Program-made: the position numbers and the translations under genes | Notes under the pieces: generated by a model | The model's database searches: none | What the model saw: the letters and a program-made list of their open reading frames with translations, nothing else | What the model was told of the DNA's origin: nothing | NCBI RefSeq assembly: GCF_009882985.1 | Contig: NZ_WTUZ01000040.1 | Location: forward strand, 186,001-250,000 | DNA from: Paenibacillus silvestris | Lineage (GTDB): Bacteria; Bacillota; Bacilli; Paenibacillales; NBRC-103111 | Length of the DNA stretch: 64,000 bases | Direction of reading: 5' to 3' | Shown: piece by piece, positions 16,759 through 24,812 of the stretch | Layout: the number at the start of each line of letters is the position of its first letter | Numbering within the stretch: the first letter of the stretch is position 1

Positions 16759-16771
16759 AAAGCCCTTACAT
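16759..16771 (-). promoter_or_regulatory. Second copy of the shared 13-mer upstream of the binding-protein gene
   Basis: Minus strand ATGTAAGGGCTTT is identical to the sequence at 13412-13424. It could bind the YesN-type regulator encoded next door. Alternatively it is a degenerate cre: it matches the CcpA consensus except for GG in place of the central CG. Confidence 0.4.
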
Positions 16772-16828
16772 TTAGTATAAACAGAGGTAGACTTAGCGTA
16801 TAGGTAACGCATCTTCGATTTCTTGGAC

Positions 16829-18013
16829 TTAAGTTAGGAAAGTTCCGTCCACAGTCCGATAAGCACCTGGGGCTATCCCCTCGAATGTTTTGAAGATCCG
16901 ACTGAAATATGCGGGGTCCTTGTAGCCTACTTTTTCACACACCTCATAGATCTTCAAATTCGTATCTCTTAGCCATTTCTTAGCTTCCGTTAAGCGGTGC
17001 TGCGTTAAATAGTGCGTATAAGTCATCCCCGTCTCCTGATGGAATAAATTACTTAAATAATTGGGATTGATTTGGTACTGTTGGGCAAAATCAGATAGGT
17101 TCGCCGCACCCGCATACTCTTTGTGAATATAACCGAGAAGCGCTCTGATGATTGGCGGGAACGATTCACCACCGCTTTCTTTACGCGTAATTTCCGAAAA
17201 ACCAAGACTTATCATGCTGCGTATGTACATCAAGCTCAGATCCCCGATGTCCTTCGTTGCTCCCCCATACCCCGTTTTGACCTCGATTCGCAGCTTGGCT
17301 GCCATCCATTTCGATGTTTCCTGTACCTCTCTCTCCCAAGCCTCCTGATCGCATTGATTCGCAAACAATACGACAGTGACAAGTCGGTCCTCCAGACACA
17401 CCGCTGCCGTCCCTAAACGACTGAATGCCTCATAAGCGCACTCTCGTATGAAATACCGCACCGAAGCTTCCCCTAATGACCTTAGGTCCTTGGTTGAGAA
17501 GGAAACTAGCATGACCTTCTGGTAGGAAGGAATCAAGCCTTCATCGAAGGTCGGAACAGGGACTCCTTGCAGCAAATCATGTAGACGTTTCTCCAACAGC
17601 GCACGTTCTCTAATGACGCTTACTTGCTTGGACTCTTGCTTGCGACGATGCTTCTCATACGATGCGATGTACACCTCTCGGAGCTTTTCCTTGGACAATG
17701 GTTTGAGCAAATAGGCATGTACGCCATGCTCCATCGCCTTTTGCGCATAATCGAATTCCGCGTGACCCGTGAGTACGTATACGTCGGTTCCAGGCGAATG
17801 TTCTCGAGCAAATTCCGCTAACTGCAGACCATCTGCTGCAGGCATGCGGATATCCGTAATGAGGAGATGGACATTCTGCTGCTCTAACATCGCCATTGCC
17901 TCAAGTCCATTTGATGCATCCAATACTTCTCCTATCCCATCGAAGCGAGAAAGTGTCCGACATACTGGCTGGCGCACATTTGCTTCATCATCCACGACTA
18001 GCACTGTAAACAT
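16829..18013 (-). CDS. Response regulator, YesN type (receiver plus AraC DNA-binding domain)
   Basis: A 394-residue response regulator. The receiver domain has the phosphoacceptor Asp54 (LLITDIRMPAADG), the acidic pair at VVDDE and the conserved Lys in YLLKPLSKEKL. A roughly 150-residue linker follows, then an AraC-type DNA-binding domain (AANLSDFAQQYQINPNYLSNLFHQETG and LKIYEVCEKVGYKDPAYFSRIFK). The start is the ATG at 18013, with GGGAGG 9 nt upstream, 5 nt after the stop of the sensory binding protein. It likely activates the downstream transporter operon, whose promoter region begins 106 bp after this gene. Confidence 0.93.
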   Translation of the reverse strand: MFTVLVVDDEANVRQPVCRTLSRFDGIGEVLDASNGLEAMAMLEQQNVHLLITDIRMPAADGLQLAEFAREHSPGTDVYVLTGHAEFDYAQKAMEHGVHAYLLKPLSKEKLREVYIASYEKHRRKQESKQVSVIRERALLEKRLHDLLQGVPVPTFDEGLIPSYQKVMLVSFSTKDLRSLGEASVRYFIRECAYEAFSRLGTAAVCLEDRLVTVVLFANQCDQEAWEREVQETSKWMAAKLRIEVKTGYGGATKDIGDLSLMYIRSMISLGFSEITRKESGGESFPPIIRALLGYIHKEYAGAANLSDFAQQYQINPNYLSNLFHQETGMTYTHYLTQHRLTEAKKWLRDTNLKIYEVCEKVGYKDPAYFSRIFKTFEGIAPGAYRTVDGTFLT

Positions 18014-18018
18014 CACTG

Positions 18019-19308
18019 TCAACCTCCCGTATTCATCTGATTGAATCGACGTACAATATCATCCCAAGTCCGATCTGGATCTGCTCCCTCTGATTCGACA
18101 CGACGCAGACCATCTTTGATCATTCGTTCAATCCCTTCATATTCATAATCGCTATAAGCTGCTTTGTAACGAAGTGCGGCGTAGGAGTAAATCTGACCAA
18201 CCGGTGCACCATGGAAAAAGGGGTCACGCACCTCCAGAAACTCTCTTGTCGAGTAGGATTCCGGTGTGGAAGGAAAATTCCCGCTGCCAATGAAATTGTC
18301 TAGTTGTTGCGGCGCTGCTGTAAGCCACTGTGCGAGCTCATAGGCCGCATGAGCATTCCGGCTCGTCCGTGGAACAGCCAGGCATGTCCCTGACCAATTC
18401 GACGGAAGTCCCGGGGCTCGGGCCAGATCCCAGACGCCTGCTGTAGCAGGAGCAACTTTCTTGAAAGCTCCATGAAGCCAGGATGGTGCCAGAACGACGG
18501 CAAACTTACCGTCTACAGCAGCTGCAGCCCAAGCGGTAGATTGCGAAGGGAGACCTGCATTTAACCCCAGCTTATGGAAGTGTACAGCTTGATCCCAAGC
18601 TTCTTTCACATGCGGATCGAGTTCGTGATCCATTGGTGTCAAATAATGACCGTCAAATTGGTTTAGATAACTCATAAAAATGTTGGCCAAATTATCGATT
18701 AAGAAAGCACCTGTTTTCTTCTTAATTTCCAAACCAGCTTGTTCCATTTGTCGCCAGTTGGTCAGTGCTTTCGCCACTTCCTCCCGCTCCACTGGCAGCC
18801 CTGCTTGCTGAAACAGGTCCCGGCGGTACGCCAAAGCGACAGGGCCAATATCCACGGGCATCGCAAATAAGAATCCGCCATCCTTACTTTCTGCTTGGCG
18901 CCATTTCCACTCCAGATAGTGCTCCCTCTCGTCACCATAATCATAGAGATTATAGAATTCACCTTGGAAACGCTTTACTTGATTCAATTGCGAAGTTTCA
19001 AGCAGAACCAGATCTGGCGTATCCGCCTTGGTGGCAAGGGACGTCATTAGCCCCGGCAAAACATCGTCGAATTGAAAAGTAACAATCTCCACATCCACTT
19101 CGGGATGCTCGGCCATGTATTTCTTAATAAGTCTCTCAAGCCCGCTTCCCGGCCATAGCCAAACTCGGAGTTTTTCGACTTTTGCCCGGCTTCCCTCCAC
19201 ATTAGGCAAAGCTGATTTTGGGACACACGAAGCCAATAATAGGAAACACATAAGCCATATAATTACGCATGCGGCATTATGACTTGCTTTTCGGTAGTTA
19301 GGCAGCAC
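18019..19308 (-). CDS. Solute-binding lipoprotein embedded in the two-component locus (candidate sensory component)
   Basis: A 429-residue SBP_bac_1-type lipoprotein. The signal segment CVIIWLMCFLLLASC ends in the lipobox LASC. The mature protein (VEKLRVWLWPGSGLERLIKKYMAEHPEVDVEIVTFQF) is paralogous to the transport binding protein at 15415-16722: both share APQQL..F..SGNFPSTP near the C-terminus. It lies between the histidine kinase gene (11-nt overlap) and the response regulator gene (5 nt), with no permease beside it. That placement matches known three-component sensors such as AraPST of Geobacillus, where the binding protein presents sugar to the kinase. Its role is inferred from context. 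Confidence 0.88.
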   Translation of the reverse strand: MLPNYRKASHNAACVIIWLMCFLLLASCVPKSALPNVEGSRAKVEKLRVWLWPGSGLERLIKKYMAEHPEVDVEIVTFQFDDVLPGLMTSLATKADTPDLVLLETSQLNQVKRFQGEFYNLYDYGDEREHYLEWKWRQAESKDGGFLFAMPVDIGPVALAYRRDLFQQAGLPVEREEVAKALTNWRQMEQAGLEIKKKTGAFLIDNLANIFMSYLNQFDGHYLTPMDHELDPHVKEAWDQAVHFHKLGLNAGLPSQSTAWAAAAVDGKFAVVLAPSWLHGAFKKVAPATAGVWDLARAPGLPSNWSGTCLAVPRTSRNAHAAYELAQWLTAAPQQLDNFIGSGNFPSTPESYSTREFLEVRDPFFHGAPVGQIYSYAALRYKAAYSDYEYEGIERMIKDGLRRVESEGADPDRTWDDIVRRFNQMNTGG

Positions 19309-21109
19309 CTGTCCCTCCTTTTTTGGATAGTATCGGTGGTACTGTGACCAACTCCGAGGTGTGAATCGGCAATGACAGCATGACCTGGAGCCCCCCTAAT
19401 GTACTCTTGGATAGGCTAATTCCACTGCTAGGACCGAAGAACGCCTGCAACTGCTTATGCAGATTGCTCAGTCCAATTCCCCGCCCCTGTTTCTCGAAGC
19501 TTTGTTCCTGGTGGATCGCTAATTCGAGCATCTGCAGCGCCTCTTGCGTCATCCCTACGCCATTGTCTTCTACCGAGCACTTCACCATGCCATCCTGTCG
19601 GTATATGCGTACACGGACTAGCCATCCCCCCTCATCTTGCTGTTCCAAGCCGTGATGGAAAGCATTCTCGACTAGAGGCTGAAGCACGAGTCGGATAACT
19701 CGCTGTTGTTCCAAGCCATCCTCTACCTCGATGTTTACCTGAAACTTCTCGCCATATCTTGCTCGCTGCAAAAGCAAATACCGGTTCAGCTGCTCCATAT
19801 CCTCACCAAGCGTTACGAGATCCGTCGAAGGGTGGACACTATAACGGAGCAGCTCACTTAGCGCGAGAGTCATGGCTTGCGCTTGCTCGGGTCGTTCGTC
19901 TTCAATCGTCCAGTAAATCAGATTGAGCGAATTGTACAAGAAGTGAGGCCGAAACTGTGCTTTCAATGCGACCAACTGCGCCCATTGGACGGTAATTTGC
20001 TGCTCAGACAGCCGCTCAACGACTTCTTCCAGCTCCTCCACTAAGGCATTATAATTGGCATAAAGTCTAGTGATTTCACGACTTGCAAAAGGTTTATCAA
20101 TCGGCTTAACCCCCTCTTTACGAAGTCGATTCATCCCATCAGCTAACAGCCGGATAGGTTTCGTTAGTGTCCATGTAAAATACGTTACAAACACTAATGC
20201 AATGAGGATGCCTGCTCCCATAGTGAGTAAGGCATGGGCCCATATTTGCGTTGCTTCGCTGTTGACGGCCTCAGGCTTGAAGTAGGCGATGGTCGTCCAA
20301 CCGCTGTACGAGGATTTAGCATAAGACACGAGTACTTCACGCTGATCCTCTCTTGTTTTCCATTCAAAGAACGGCTGCGCATTCCTGCCGAATTTACTGA
20401 ACAATCCTACGTCCGCAGCTGTACCGATTTCTCGTGGGACCGTAGAGTACACGATGTTGCCGATGGAATCCATCACTTGCACCTTTCGCTCAATACGTTG
20501 GCCTGTTTCACCAATAATTCGGTTGATTTTATCCACCGGAAACACGATGAACTCATCCCCGAGTGGTGTCAGACTTGTCGGGTCTTTCAGCTTCCGGGCT
20601 CCAATGATTGCCGGGATTTCCCCGTCTCGCCAGGCAGGTCCATATACCCACAGCATGTGTCCGTCAAGCGTTTGCATTTTGCTGTACCAGCTTACGGCGG
20701 CTACATCGTCCGCCATCCGCCAGAAAAGCTGCAGAGATTCATTGGAAGCGTAAGCATGACCGTTACGGTCGAACAAGTGAAGCAGCATATCACCAGCAAT
20801 ATAACGTATTTTCTCTGCTAAATACCGATTTAAGTCGATTGAAACTTGGGTATCAGCGCCATGTAGAGCTGCTAGCACTTTTTCGTCGAACACAACCATT
20901 TGTGAGGCCTGATCATATTGGCGCAGCAAAACATCAATTTTGGCCGACAGCTGCTCCACAGATTCTTGGGTATAGCTTGCGGTACGGTTAAGCACAATCT
21001 GAGAAGTCATACGGTAATTCAGCAAATTTGTAAGCGCAATCGCCAGAGCGGCAATCAGGAACATCCCCGCCAACAGCTGGATAAAAATAGGTACAGGGCG
21101 TCGCAGCAC
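19298..21109 (-). CDS. Sensor histidine kinase, YesM/LytS-related (HisKA_7TM-less, two-TM type)
   Basis: A 603-residue membrane sensor kinase. One membrane helix near residues 8-28 and another near 290-310 flank an extracytoplasmic Cache-like domain. A HAMP-like region follows, then the His_kinase domain, with the phosphorylated His in RPHFLYNSLNLIYW (about residue 388). The ATPase domain has the N box (LVENAFHHGLE), the G1 box (VEDNGVGMT) and the G2 box (GRGIGLSNLHKQL). It is the first gene of a kinase/binding-protein/regulator operon upstream of a CUT1 transporter. It probably reads sugar availability via the lipoprotein encoded next to it. Confidence 0.93.
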   Translation of the reverse strand: MLRRPVPIFIQLLAGMFLIAALAIALTNLLNYRMTSQIVLNRTASYTQESVEQLSAKIDVLLRQYDQASQMVVFDEKVLAALHGADTQVSIDLNRYLAEKIRYIAGDMLLHLFDRNGHAYASNESLQLFWRMADDVAAVSWYSKMQTLDGHMLWVYGPAWRDGEIPAIIGARKLKDPTSLTPLGDEFIVFPVDKINRIIGETGQRIERKVQVMDSIGNIVYSTVPREIGTAADVGLFSKFGRNAQPFFEWKTREDQREVLVSYAKSSYSGWTTIAYFKPEAVNSEATQIWAHALLTMGAGILIALVFVTYFTWTLTKPIRLLADGMNRLRKEGVKPIDKPFASREITRLYANYNALVEELEEVVERLSEQQITVQWAQLVALKAQFRPHFLYNSLNLIYWTIEDERPEQAQAMTLALSELLRYSVHPSTDLVTLGEDMEQLNRYLLLQRARYGEKFQVNIEVEDGLEQQRVIRLVLQPLVENAFHHGLEQQDEGGWLVRVRIYRQDGMVKCSVEDNGVGMTQEALQMLELAIHQEQSFEKQGRGIGLSNLHKQLQAFFGPSSGISLSKSTLGGLQVMLSLPIHTSELVTVPPILSKKGGTGAA

Positions 21110-21637
21110 CGTGCTTCACCTCCCTCATTTGGTGTAAAAAAGTTTGTCAATTACCTTTTTCTACCTATGAGACCTTTCCCCTCTCTGCGCCCTCCAAAAT
21201 ATGTCTAACGAACTAGTTAACTGCCGAATATCGGCACATTTCGACCAGTTTTGTCGAATGAAAAAGGAGCTGCTTCTTAGCAGACTCCTTGGATAAAGCC
21301 TCAGACTAAACATTCCCCTCAGGTTATCAGAATTCCAACATAAGTGTTGCTTATGCTGAAACTATGGCTTCTGATATAACAATTCGCTCTAACTCCGACA
21401 AAGATGGTATCTTCTCATTATCTGTTTCTTTAGGAAGTTTCAAATAAATACACAGACGCCAGTTCGATCAATTGAAAAAGACACCAAAACGGTGTCTTTT
21501 TTCTCTACTATTTCCACAGAAATAATATTTTCTACTATTTTCCGAACAAACCACTCGTTATTAGAAGCTTATTGTCAATCCATGTATCTTGGAAGCAGTC
21601 TTTCGTCAAATGTTCCCCTATTCTCTCTCTTTTCCAC
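21110..21637. other. 528-bp intergenic region without a supported gene
   Basis: It separates the kinase operon (its 5' side) from the DedA gene (its 3' side). It holds the small inverted repeats GCCGA/TCGGC (21223-21235) and TTCGAC/GTCGAA (21240-21258), an imperfect AAGGAG..CTCCTT hairpin near 21264-21290, and a clear terminator at 21475-21502. An open frame around 21310-21448 lacks a credible start. Confidence 0.6.
21475..21502. terminator. Bidirectional terminator after dedA
   Basis: AAAAAGACACC / GGTGTCTTTTT is an 11-bp stem around an AAAAC loop, with T runs on both strands. Confidence 0.88.
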
Positions 21638-22243
21638 CTAGCTCGTTATACTTTTCTGACGAACGATCACCTTAACACCCAGCCAGCCAAGACCCACAAC
21701 CCCCGCCGCGATAACAAGCCATATCGGATGATGAAGATGACTAACAACATGGTGCCAGGCTTTACCAAGCTTCTGACCGAGGAATACAATAACCAGAATC
21801 CATGCCAACGCGCCAAAATACGCAATACTCATATATTTAGGCCAGCGCATTTTCGTTGCCCCCGCTATGAAAGGAGCAGCATGCCTAAGTCCAGCAACAT
21901 AATAGCTTACTAAGAGTAAGATCGCGCCATGCTTAGTGAACTGTACTGCCCAACTTTCCAGTCTGCTTTCGGGAATCTTGATCCACTTCGTCACCTTGCT
22001 TATCCGTTTCAAGCCAATTCGTTGCCCAAGCAGGTAATTCACTGTCATCCCCGCACATGCGCCAAGCCAAGCGAAGCCAATGATACCGCTTATTTGTAGA
22101 TCGGTTTTTACCGCGATATAACCGGCACCAAGCAGGAAAATCTCAATCGGTAACGGCAGACCAACAATGCCAATGAAGAGTGACACAAAGATACCTGCAT
22201 AACCGTAATGGGTGATTAACATAATTAATGAATTATGATTCAT
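21638..22243 (-). CDS. DedA-family membrane protein
   Basis: A 201-residue polytopic membrane protein of the DedA (VTT/SNARE-associated) family; some members transport undecaprenyl phosphate or phospholipids across the membrane. Family marks are the re-entrant motif IVGLPLPIEIFLLGAGYIA near residues 25-45 and the second re-entrant GLRHAAPFIAGATKM near 118-132 with its conserved Arg and Gly. A C-terminal membrane helix (PIWLVIAAGVVGLGWLGVKVIV) completes the set. AGGTGA lies 8 nt upstream of the ATG. A terminator follows the stop. The precise substrate is not inferable. Confidence 0.9.
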   Translation of the reverse strand: MNHNSLIMLITHYGYAGIFVSLFIGIVGLPLPIEIFLLGAGYIAVKTDLQISGIIGFAWLGACAGMTVNYLLGQRIGLKRISKVTKWIKIPESRLESWAVQFTKHGAILLLVSYYVAGLRHAAPFIAGATKMRWPKYMSIAYFGALAWILVIVFLGQKLGKAWHHVVSHLHHPIWLVIAAGVVGLGWLGVKVIVRQKSITS

Positions 22244-22348
22244 TTCACTTCACCTGCCTTTGGAACAAGAAGATATTCCTGAATTATGCTAGTATTGCCA
22301 TTCGCCTGGGTTTTCACACCATATAGACCTTGCTTTGATCTTCGATTT

Positions 22349-23473
22349 TTAAATTGAAGCTGACATGATTTGATGCTCCAGAATCATCATCATGTCATTT
22401 ACGATGTGTGCCGCTGCTTGATTTCTCTGCAACGCTCCCATTCGAGCACGCATGTCTCTGCTTTTAGTTGGATGCTGAATGAATTGCTGAATATGTATAT
22501 AAAAATCTTCCATCTTATTGGCAATTGAAGCTACGCCAAACCTGGATAAATATAAGGCATTTTCTTTCTCTTGACCCCCATTTGGTTTATACACAAAAAC
22601 AGGCAATCTTGAGGCAATGGCCTCTGTCAACGTTAAGCCTCCCGCTTTCGTCACAATACATTCGGCTCTTCGCATCCATTCATGAACATTATCTACAAAA
22701 CCAAGAATGGTGATCTCCTTGTACGCTGCAAACTCCACCTGAAGTCGATCCTTTAACTTCTTGTTATGACCACAAATTACGACTAGTTGACAGTCATGCA
22801 GAAGCAGCAGTGTATCCAACATTTCATCCAGATAACTACTCACTCCGTTTTCCGTAGCCATGATAAGTATGATCTTCTTTTGCAGAGACTGAGATTGCTC
22901 ACGAATGCTCGCTGTTGCGAACTCTTGTTTCAGCGGAATTCCACTAACGACTATTCGATCCTTGCTATAACCTTTAAAAATAATTTGTTGCTTCAAATCT
23001 TCCGTTGCCACATAATAGCGATCGACTTTGGGATGCAGCCAACTTGCGTGCAACGCGTAATCTGTAAGTACGGTAAAATTCTTAACACCCATTGAACTAC
23101 AAACAATTGGAGCGGCCCCAAAAGGAAACGTATTGACCACAACATCTGGTCGTTCTTTCTGTATAAGTTCTCTCAATTTCTTTTGACCCAAATAGGTCAT
23201 TGATTTCTGAAATAGAGCGGTTTCTTTCGTTTCACGTGTCAAATAATAGCTCCAGCCATAATAGTCGATGCCAAGCTTTGAACTTTTCGTGCTTTTGCTG
23301 ATCAACGAGGAAGTGATTGAATAAATCCATGGATGGCCTTCCTTCATGAGATTAACAATTTTCACTTGCTCAATACCTTGTCGGAAGAACTGCTGCTGCA
23401 GCGCTTTAGAAGCTTGAATATGTCCATTCCCGTAGCTAGCCGTAAGAATTAAGATGCGAGGATTAAAAGGCAT
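22349..23473 (-). CDS. MGDG-synthase-like / UgtP-type glycosyltransferase
   Basis: A GT28-family glycosyltransferase of about 374 residues. The N-terminal domain (ILILTASYGNGHIQASKALQQQF) is the MGDG synthase type that binds the acceptor, usually diacylglycerol at the membrane. The C-terminal GT-B domain has the UDP-sugar signature (CIVTKAGGLTLTEAIASRLPVFVYKPNGGQEKENALYL). Relatives make glucosyl-diacylglycerols (UgtP/YpfP), lipid anchors for lipoteichoic acid. I start at the ATG at 23473 (MPFNPRILILTASYG), with AAAGGTGG about 10 nt upstream. It lies 105 bp upstream of dedA, and the two may be cotranscribed; both are envelope-lipid functions. Confidence 0.88.
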   Translation of the reverse strand: MPFNPRILILTASYGNGHIQASKALQQQFFRQGIEQVKIVNLMKEGHPWIYSITSSLISKSTKSSKLGIDYYGWSYYLTRETKETALFQKSMTYLGQKKLRELIQKERPDVVVNTFPFGAAPIVCSSMGVKNFTVLTDYALHASWLHPKVDRYYVATEDLKQQIIFKGYSKDRIVVSGIPLKQEFATASIREQSQSLQKKIILIMATENGVSSYLDEMLDTLLLLHDCQLVVICGHNKKLKDRLQVEFAAYKEITILGFVDNVHEWMRRAECIVTKAGGLTLTEAIASRLPVFVYKPNGGQEKENALYLSRFGVASIANKMEDFYIHIQQFIQHPTKSRDMRARMGALQRNQAAAHIVNDMMMILEHQIMSASI

Positions 23474-23707
23474 CGCTGAAATACCACCTTTCATCACAAA
23501 CTTTTATTAACGGAATCAATTACCTGCTCATTCAGTTTCATTATGCTCTAACCATAACATATGCCAATCCTTATATGAAGTAGGTGTCATGCCGCGGTTA
23601 AATAAACGGATTGCATCATAATTCCATACTAATCTATTAAATTAGCCCTCGCAGACGAGTTATTTTCGCATATCCTAAAGTATCAACGCTAGAAAGGAAT
23701 GATAGAA

Positions 23708-23896
23708 ATGACTTTATTACTCAACCACTTTTATGGGATTGTTTACCGCAGTGCCAATGGGTTCATTACCGTTTTTAATGGTCGTGTTGTTTCCAGAAAT
23801 CGGAATTCCATTGTTCTCAGATTTATGAATAATCGAGGTGTCGTCGTTCTTAGAAGACTTTTCCTTATTCAAATCCTTAGATTTGTCGCCATATAA
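23708..23896 (+). CDS. Small basic hypothetical protein (62 residues)
   Basis: I do not recognise this protein. It starts at the ATG at 23708 with AAAGGA about 9 nt upstream; an ATG nine bases earlier abuts that site. The product (MTLLLNHFYGIVYRSANGFI..) is rich in Arg, Asn and hydrophobic residues, with an N-terminal hydrophobic patch and a C-terminal VVLRRLFLIQILRFVAI stretch. CATATCCTA at 23669-23677 resembles the -10 of mother-cell sporulation sigma factors (CATANNNTA), and the small basic product would fit a coat-type protein, but both are inference. No homologue is recalled, so it could be spurious. Confidence 0.4.
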   Translation: MTLLLNHFYGIVYRSANGFITVFNGRVVSRNRNSIVLRFMNNRGVVVLRRLFLIQILRFVAI

Positions 23897-23969
23897 TAAA
23901 TAGTTACACCTTCTCTGAACGATTTATACGTGAGATACATCTTCCGCTCAGCTGCTTGTAATAATTAAA

Positions 23970-24150
23970 GGGAATTTCTACCGTTATTTCAAACGTACAC
24001 AGCTTATAATTCCATTTAACTGGAAAAAATCCTGTTAATTTGCTCGGTGAAGGCTATTTTCTAGCACTATCGTCCCATTAGCTGGAGAAACTCCATTTAT
24101 TCATTAAAAAATTACTTTATTGCATTAATTAACGGGAATATTTCCCTTTG
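23970..24150 (+). repeat. Diverged 180-bp intergenic repeat, copy B
   Basis: This stretch aligns over its full length with 32113-32292. Shared blocks include TATTTCA near the start, GGAAAAA, GTTAATT, CGTCC.CATTAG, TCCATTTATT and a final TATTTCC. No ORF is supported. It accounts for most of the 354-bp gap between the small plus-strand ORF and the VOC gene. Confidence 0.6.
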
Positions 24151-24181
24151 TTCCTACGAGAAGCAATCTTATAAGTAAAAT

Positions 24182-24236
24182 AAAAAGAGGCACCCCTTGG
24201 TCATTAAATGACTTTGGGACTGCCTCTTCTTTTTTT
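24182..24236. terminator. Long bidirectional terminator (GTCAT/ATGAC family)
   Basis: AAAAAGAGGC / GCCTCTTCTTTTTTT form the outer stem. An inner palindrome GGTCATTAAATGAC forms the tip. It ends the VOC gene on the minus strand and any plus-strand transcript of the small ORF. Related copies lie at 32041-32090 and 52854-52900. Confidence 0.85.
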
Positions 24237-24250
24237 AATATTTGTTCTTG

Positions 24251-24634
24251 TTAAGAGTCATAAGCTGCATCAAACTCGATGATATTATGGTCAGGATCTA
24301 GGATATAAATCTGTGCAAATCCAGCCACACTCTCAGGTCTTGCTTCATAAGGCACGCCAATGTGTTCAAGCCATTCAATCGTGTTTTTATAGCTTTTGAC
24401 CCATAAAGCAAAGTGGCCATCTACCGAATCAATGGCGCTCGTGCGGAGCGTTTCACCATTCGGGTGCTCCAGCAGATGCAGCTGCTGATTCCCAATTGCA
24501 TACCATACACCATTTGATTTGAAAGGAGGCCGTTCAATCTCTTGAAAATGAAACAAGTCCGAGTAAAATTTCTTTGCTTTCTCCAAGTCTCTAACAGCTA
24601 AGCTTACATGATGGATCCGTTCAAATTCGATCAT
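24251..24634 (-). CDS. VOC-family (glyoxalase/dioxygenase-fold) protein
   Basis: A 127-residue vicinal-oxygen-chelate protein. Paired beta-alpha-beta-beta-beta units are visible: IHHVSLAVRDLEKAKKFYSDLF opens the first, with a candidate metal-ligand His at residue 8 or 9, and DGHFALWV opens the second. LHLLEH in the first unit and IIEFDA at the C-terminus supply the remaining His and Glu ligands. It may be a lyase, dioxygenase or resistance protein; the substrate is not inferable. It has its own promoter-sized gap (the small peptide gene) upstream and a terminator downstream. Confidence 0.85.
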   Translation of the reverse strand: MIEFERIHHVSLAVRDLEKAKKFYSDLFHFQEIERPPFKSNGVWYAIGNQQLHLLEHPNGETLRTSAIDSVDGHFALWVKSYKNTIEWLEHIGVPYEARPESVAGFAQIYILDPDHNIIEFDAAYDS

Positions 24635-24667
24635 ATGCGCTCATTTCCCCTCATCCGTCGTTGTCGA

Positions 24668-24772
24668 TTAATTATTCAAAAAACAAGCATCTATTTCGGT
24701 ATATACTGTTCCTAAAAGTGCGATGAGCAGTACAACTACTACAAAGTTTACCATTAATTTAGATTTGTTCAC
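24668..24772 (-). CDS. Possible 34-residue single-span membrane peptide at the end of the redox operon
   Basis: A GTG-initiated frame begins 40 nt after the sensor kinase stop, on the same strand, with GGAAGGG 11 nt upstream. The product has a basic N-terminus (MNKSKLM), one hydrophobic span (VNFVVVVLLIALLGTV) and a short tail, YTEIDACFLNN, predicted to be outside with a single Cys. Small single-span peptides beside kinases (for example MgrB with PhoQ) can inhibit them, and a Cys outside would suit a redox operon. That function is speculation; coding status rests on the ribosome binding site and hydrophobic pattern only. Confidence 0.4.
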   Translation of the reverse strand: MNKSKLMVNFVVVVLLIALLGTVYTEIDACFLNN

Positions 24773-24812
24773 AAGAATCAATTCCCTTCCTGATGAGTTT
24801 ACTTGCCTATTG

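Noticed and set aside
20234..20821. 195-residue plus-strand frame
   Set aside because: It is antisense to the sensor kinase, whose motifs are clear on the minus strand. It shows no recognisable domain and no start signal.
21310..21448. Open plus-strand frame containing MASDITIRSNSDKDGIF..
   Set aside because: The upstream part has no start codon, the ATG inside lacks a ribosome binding site, and I know no matching family. A gene remnant is possible but unsupported.
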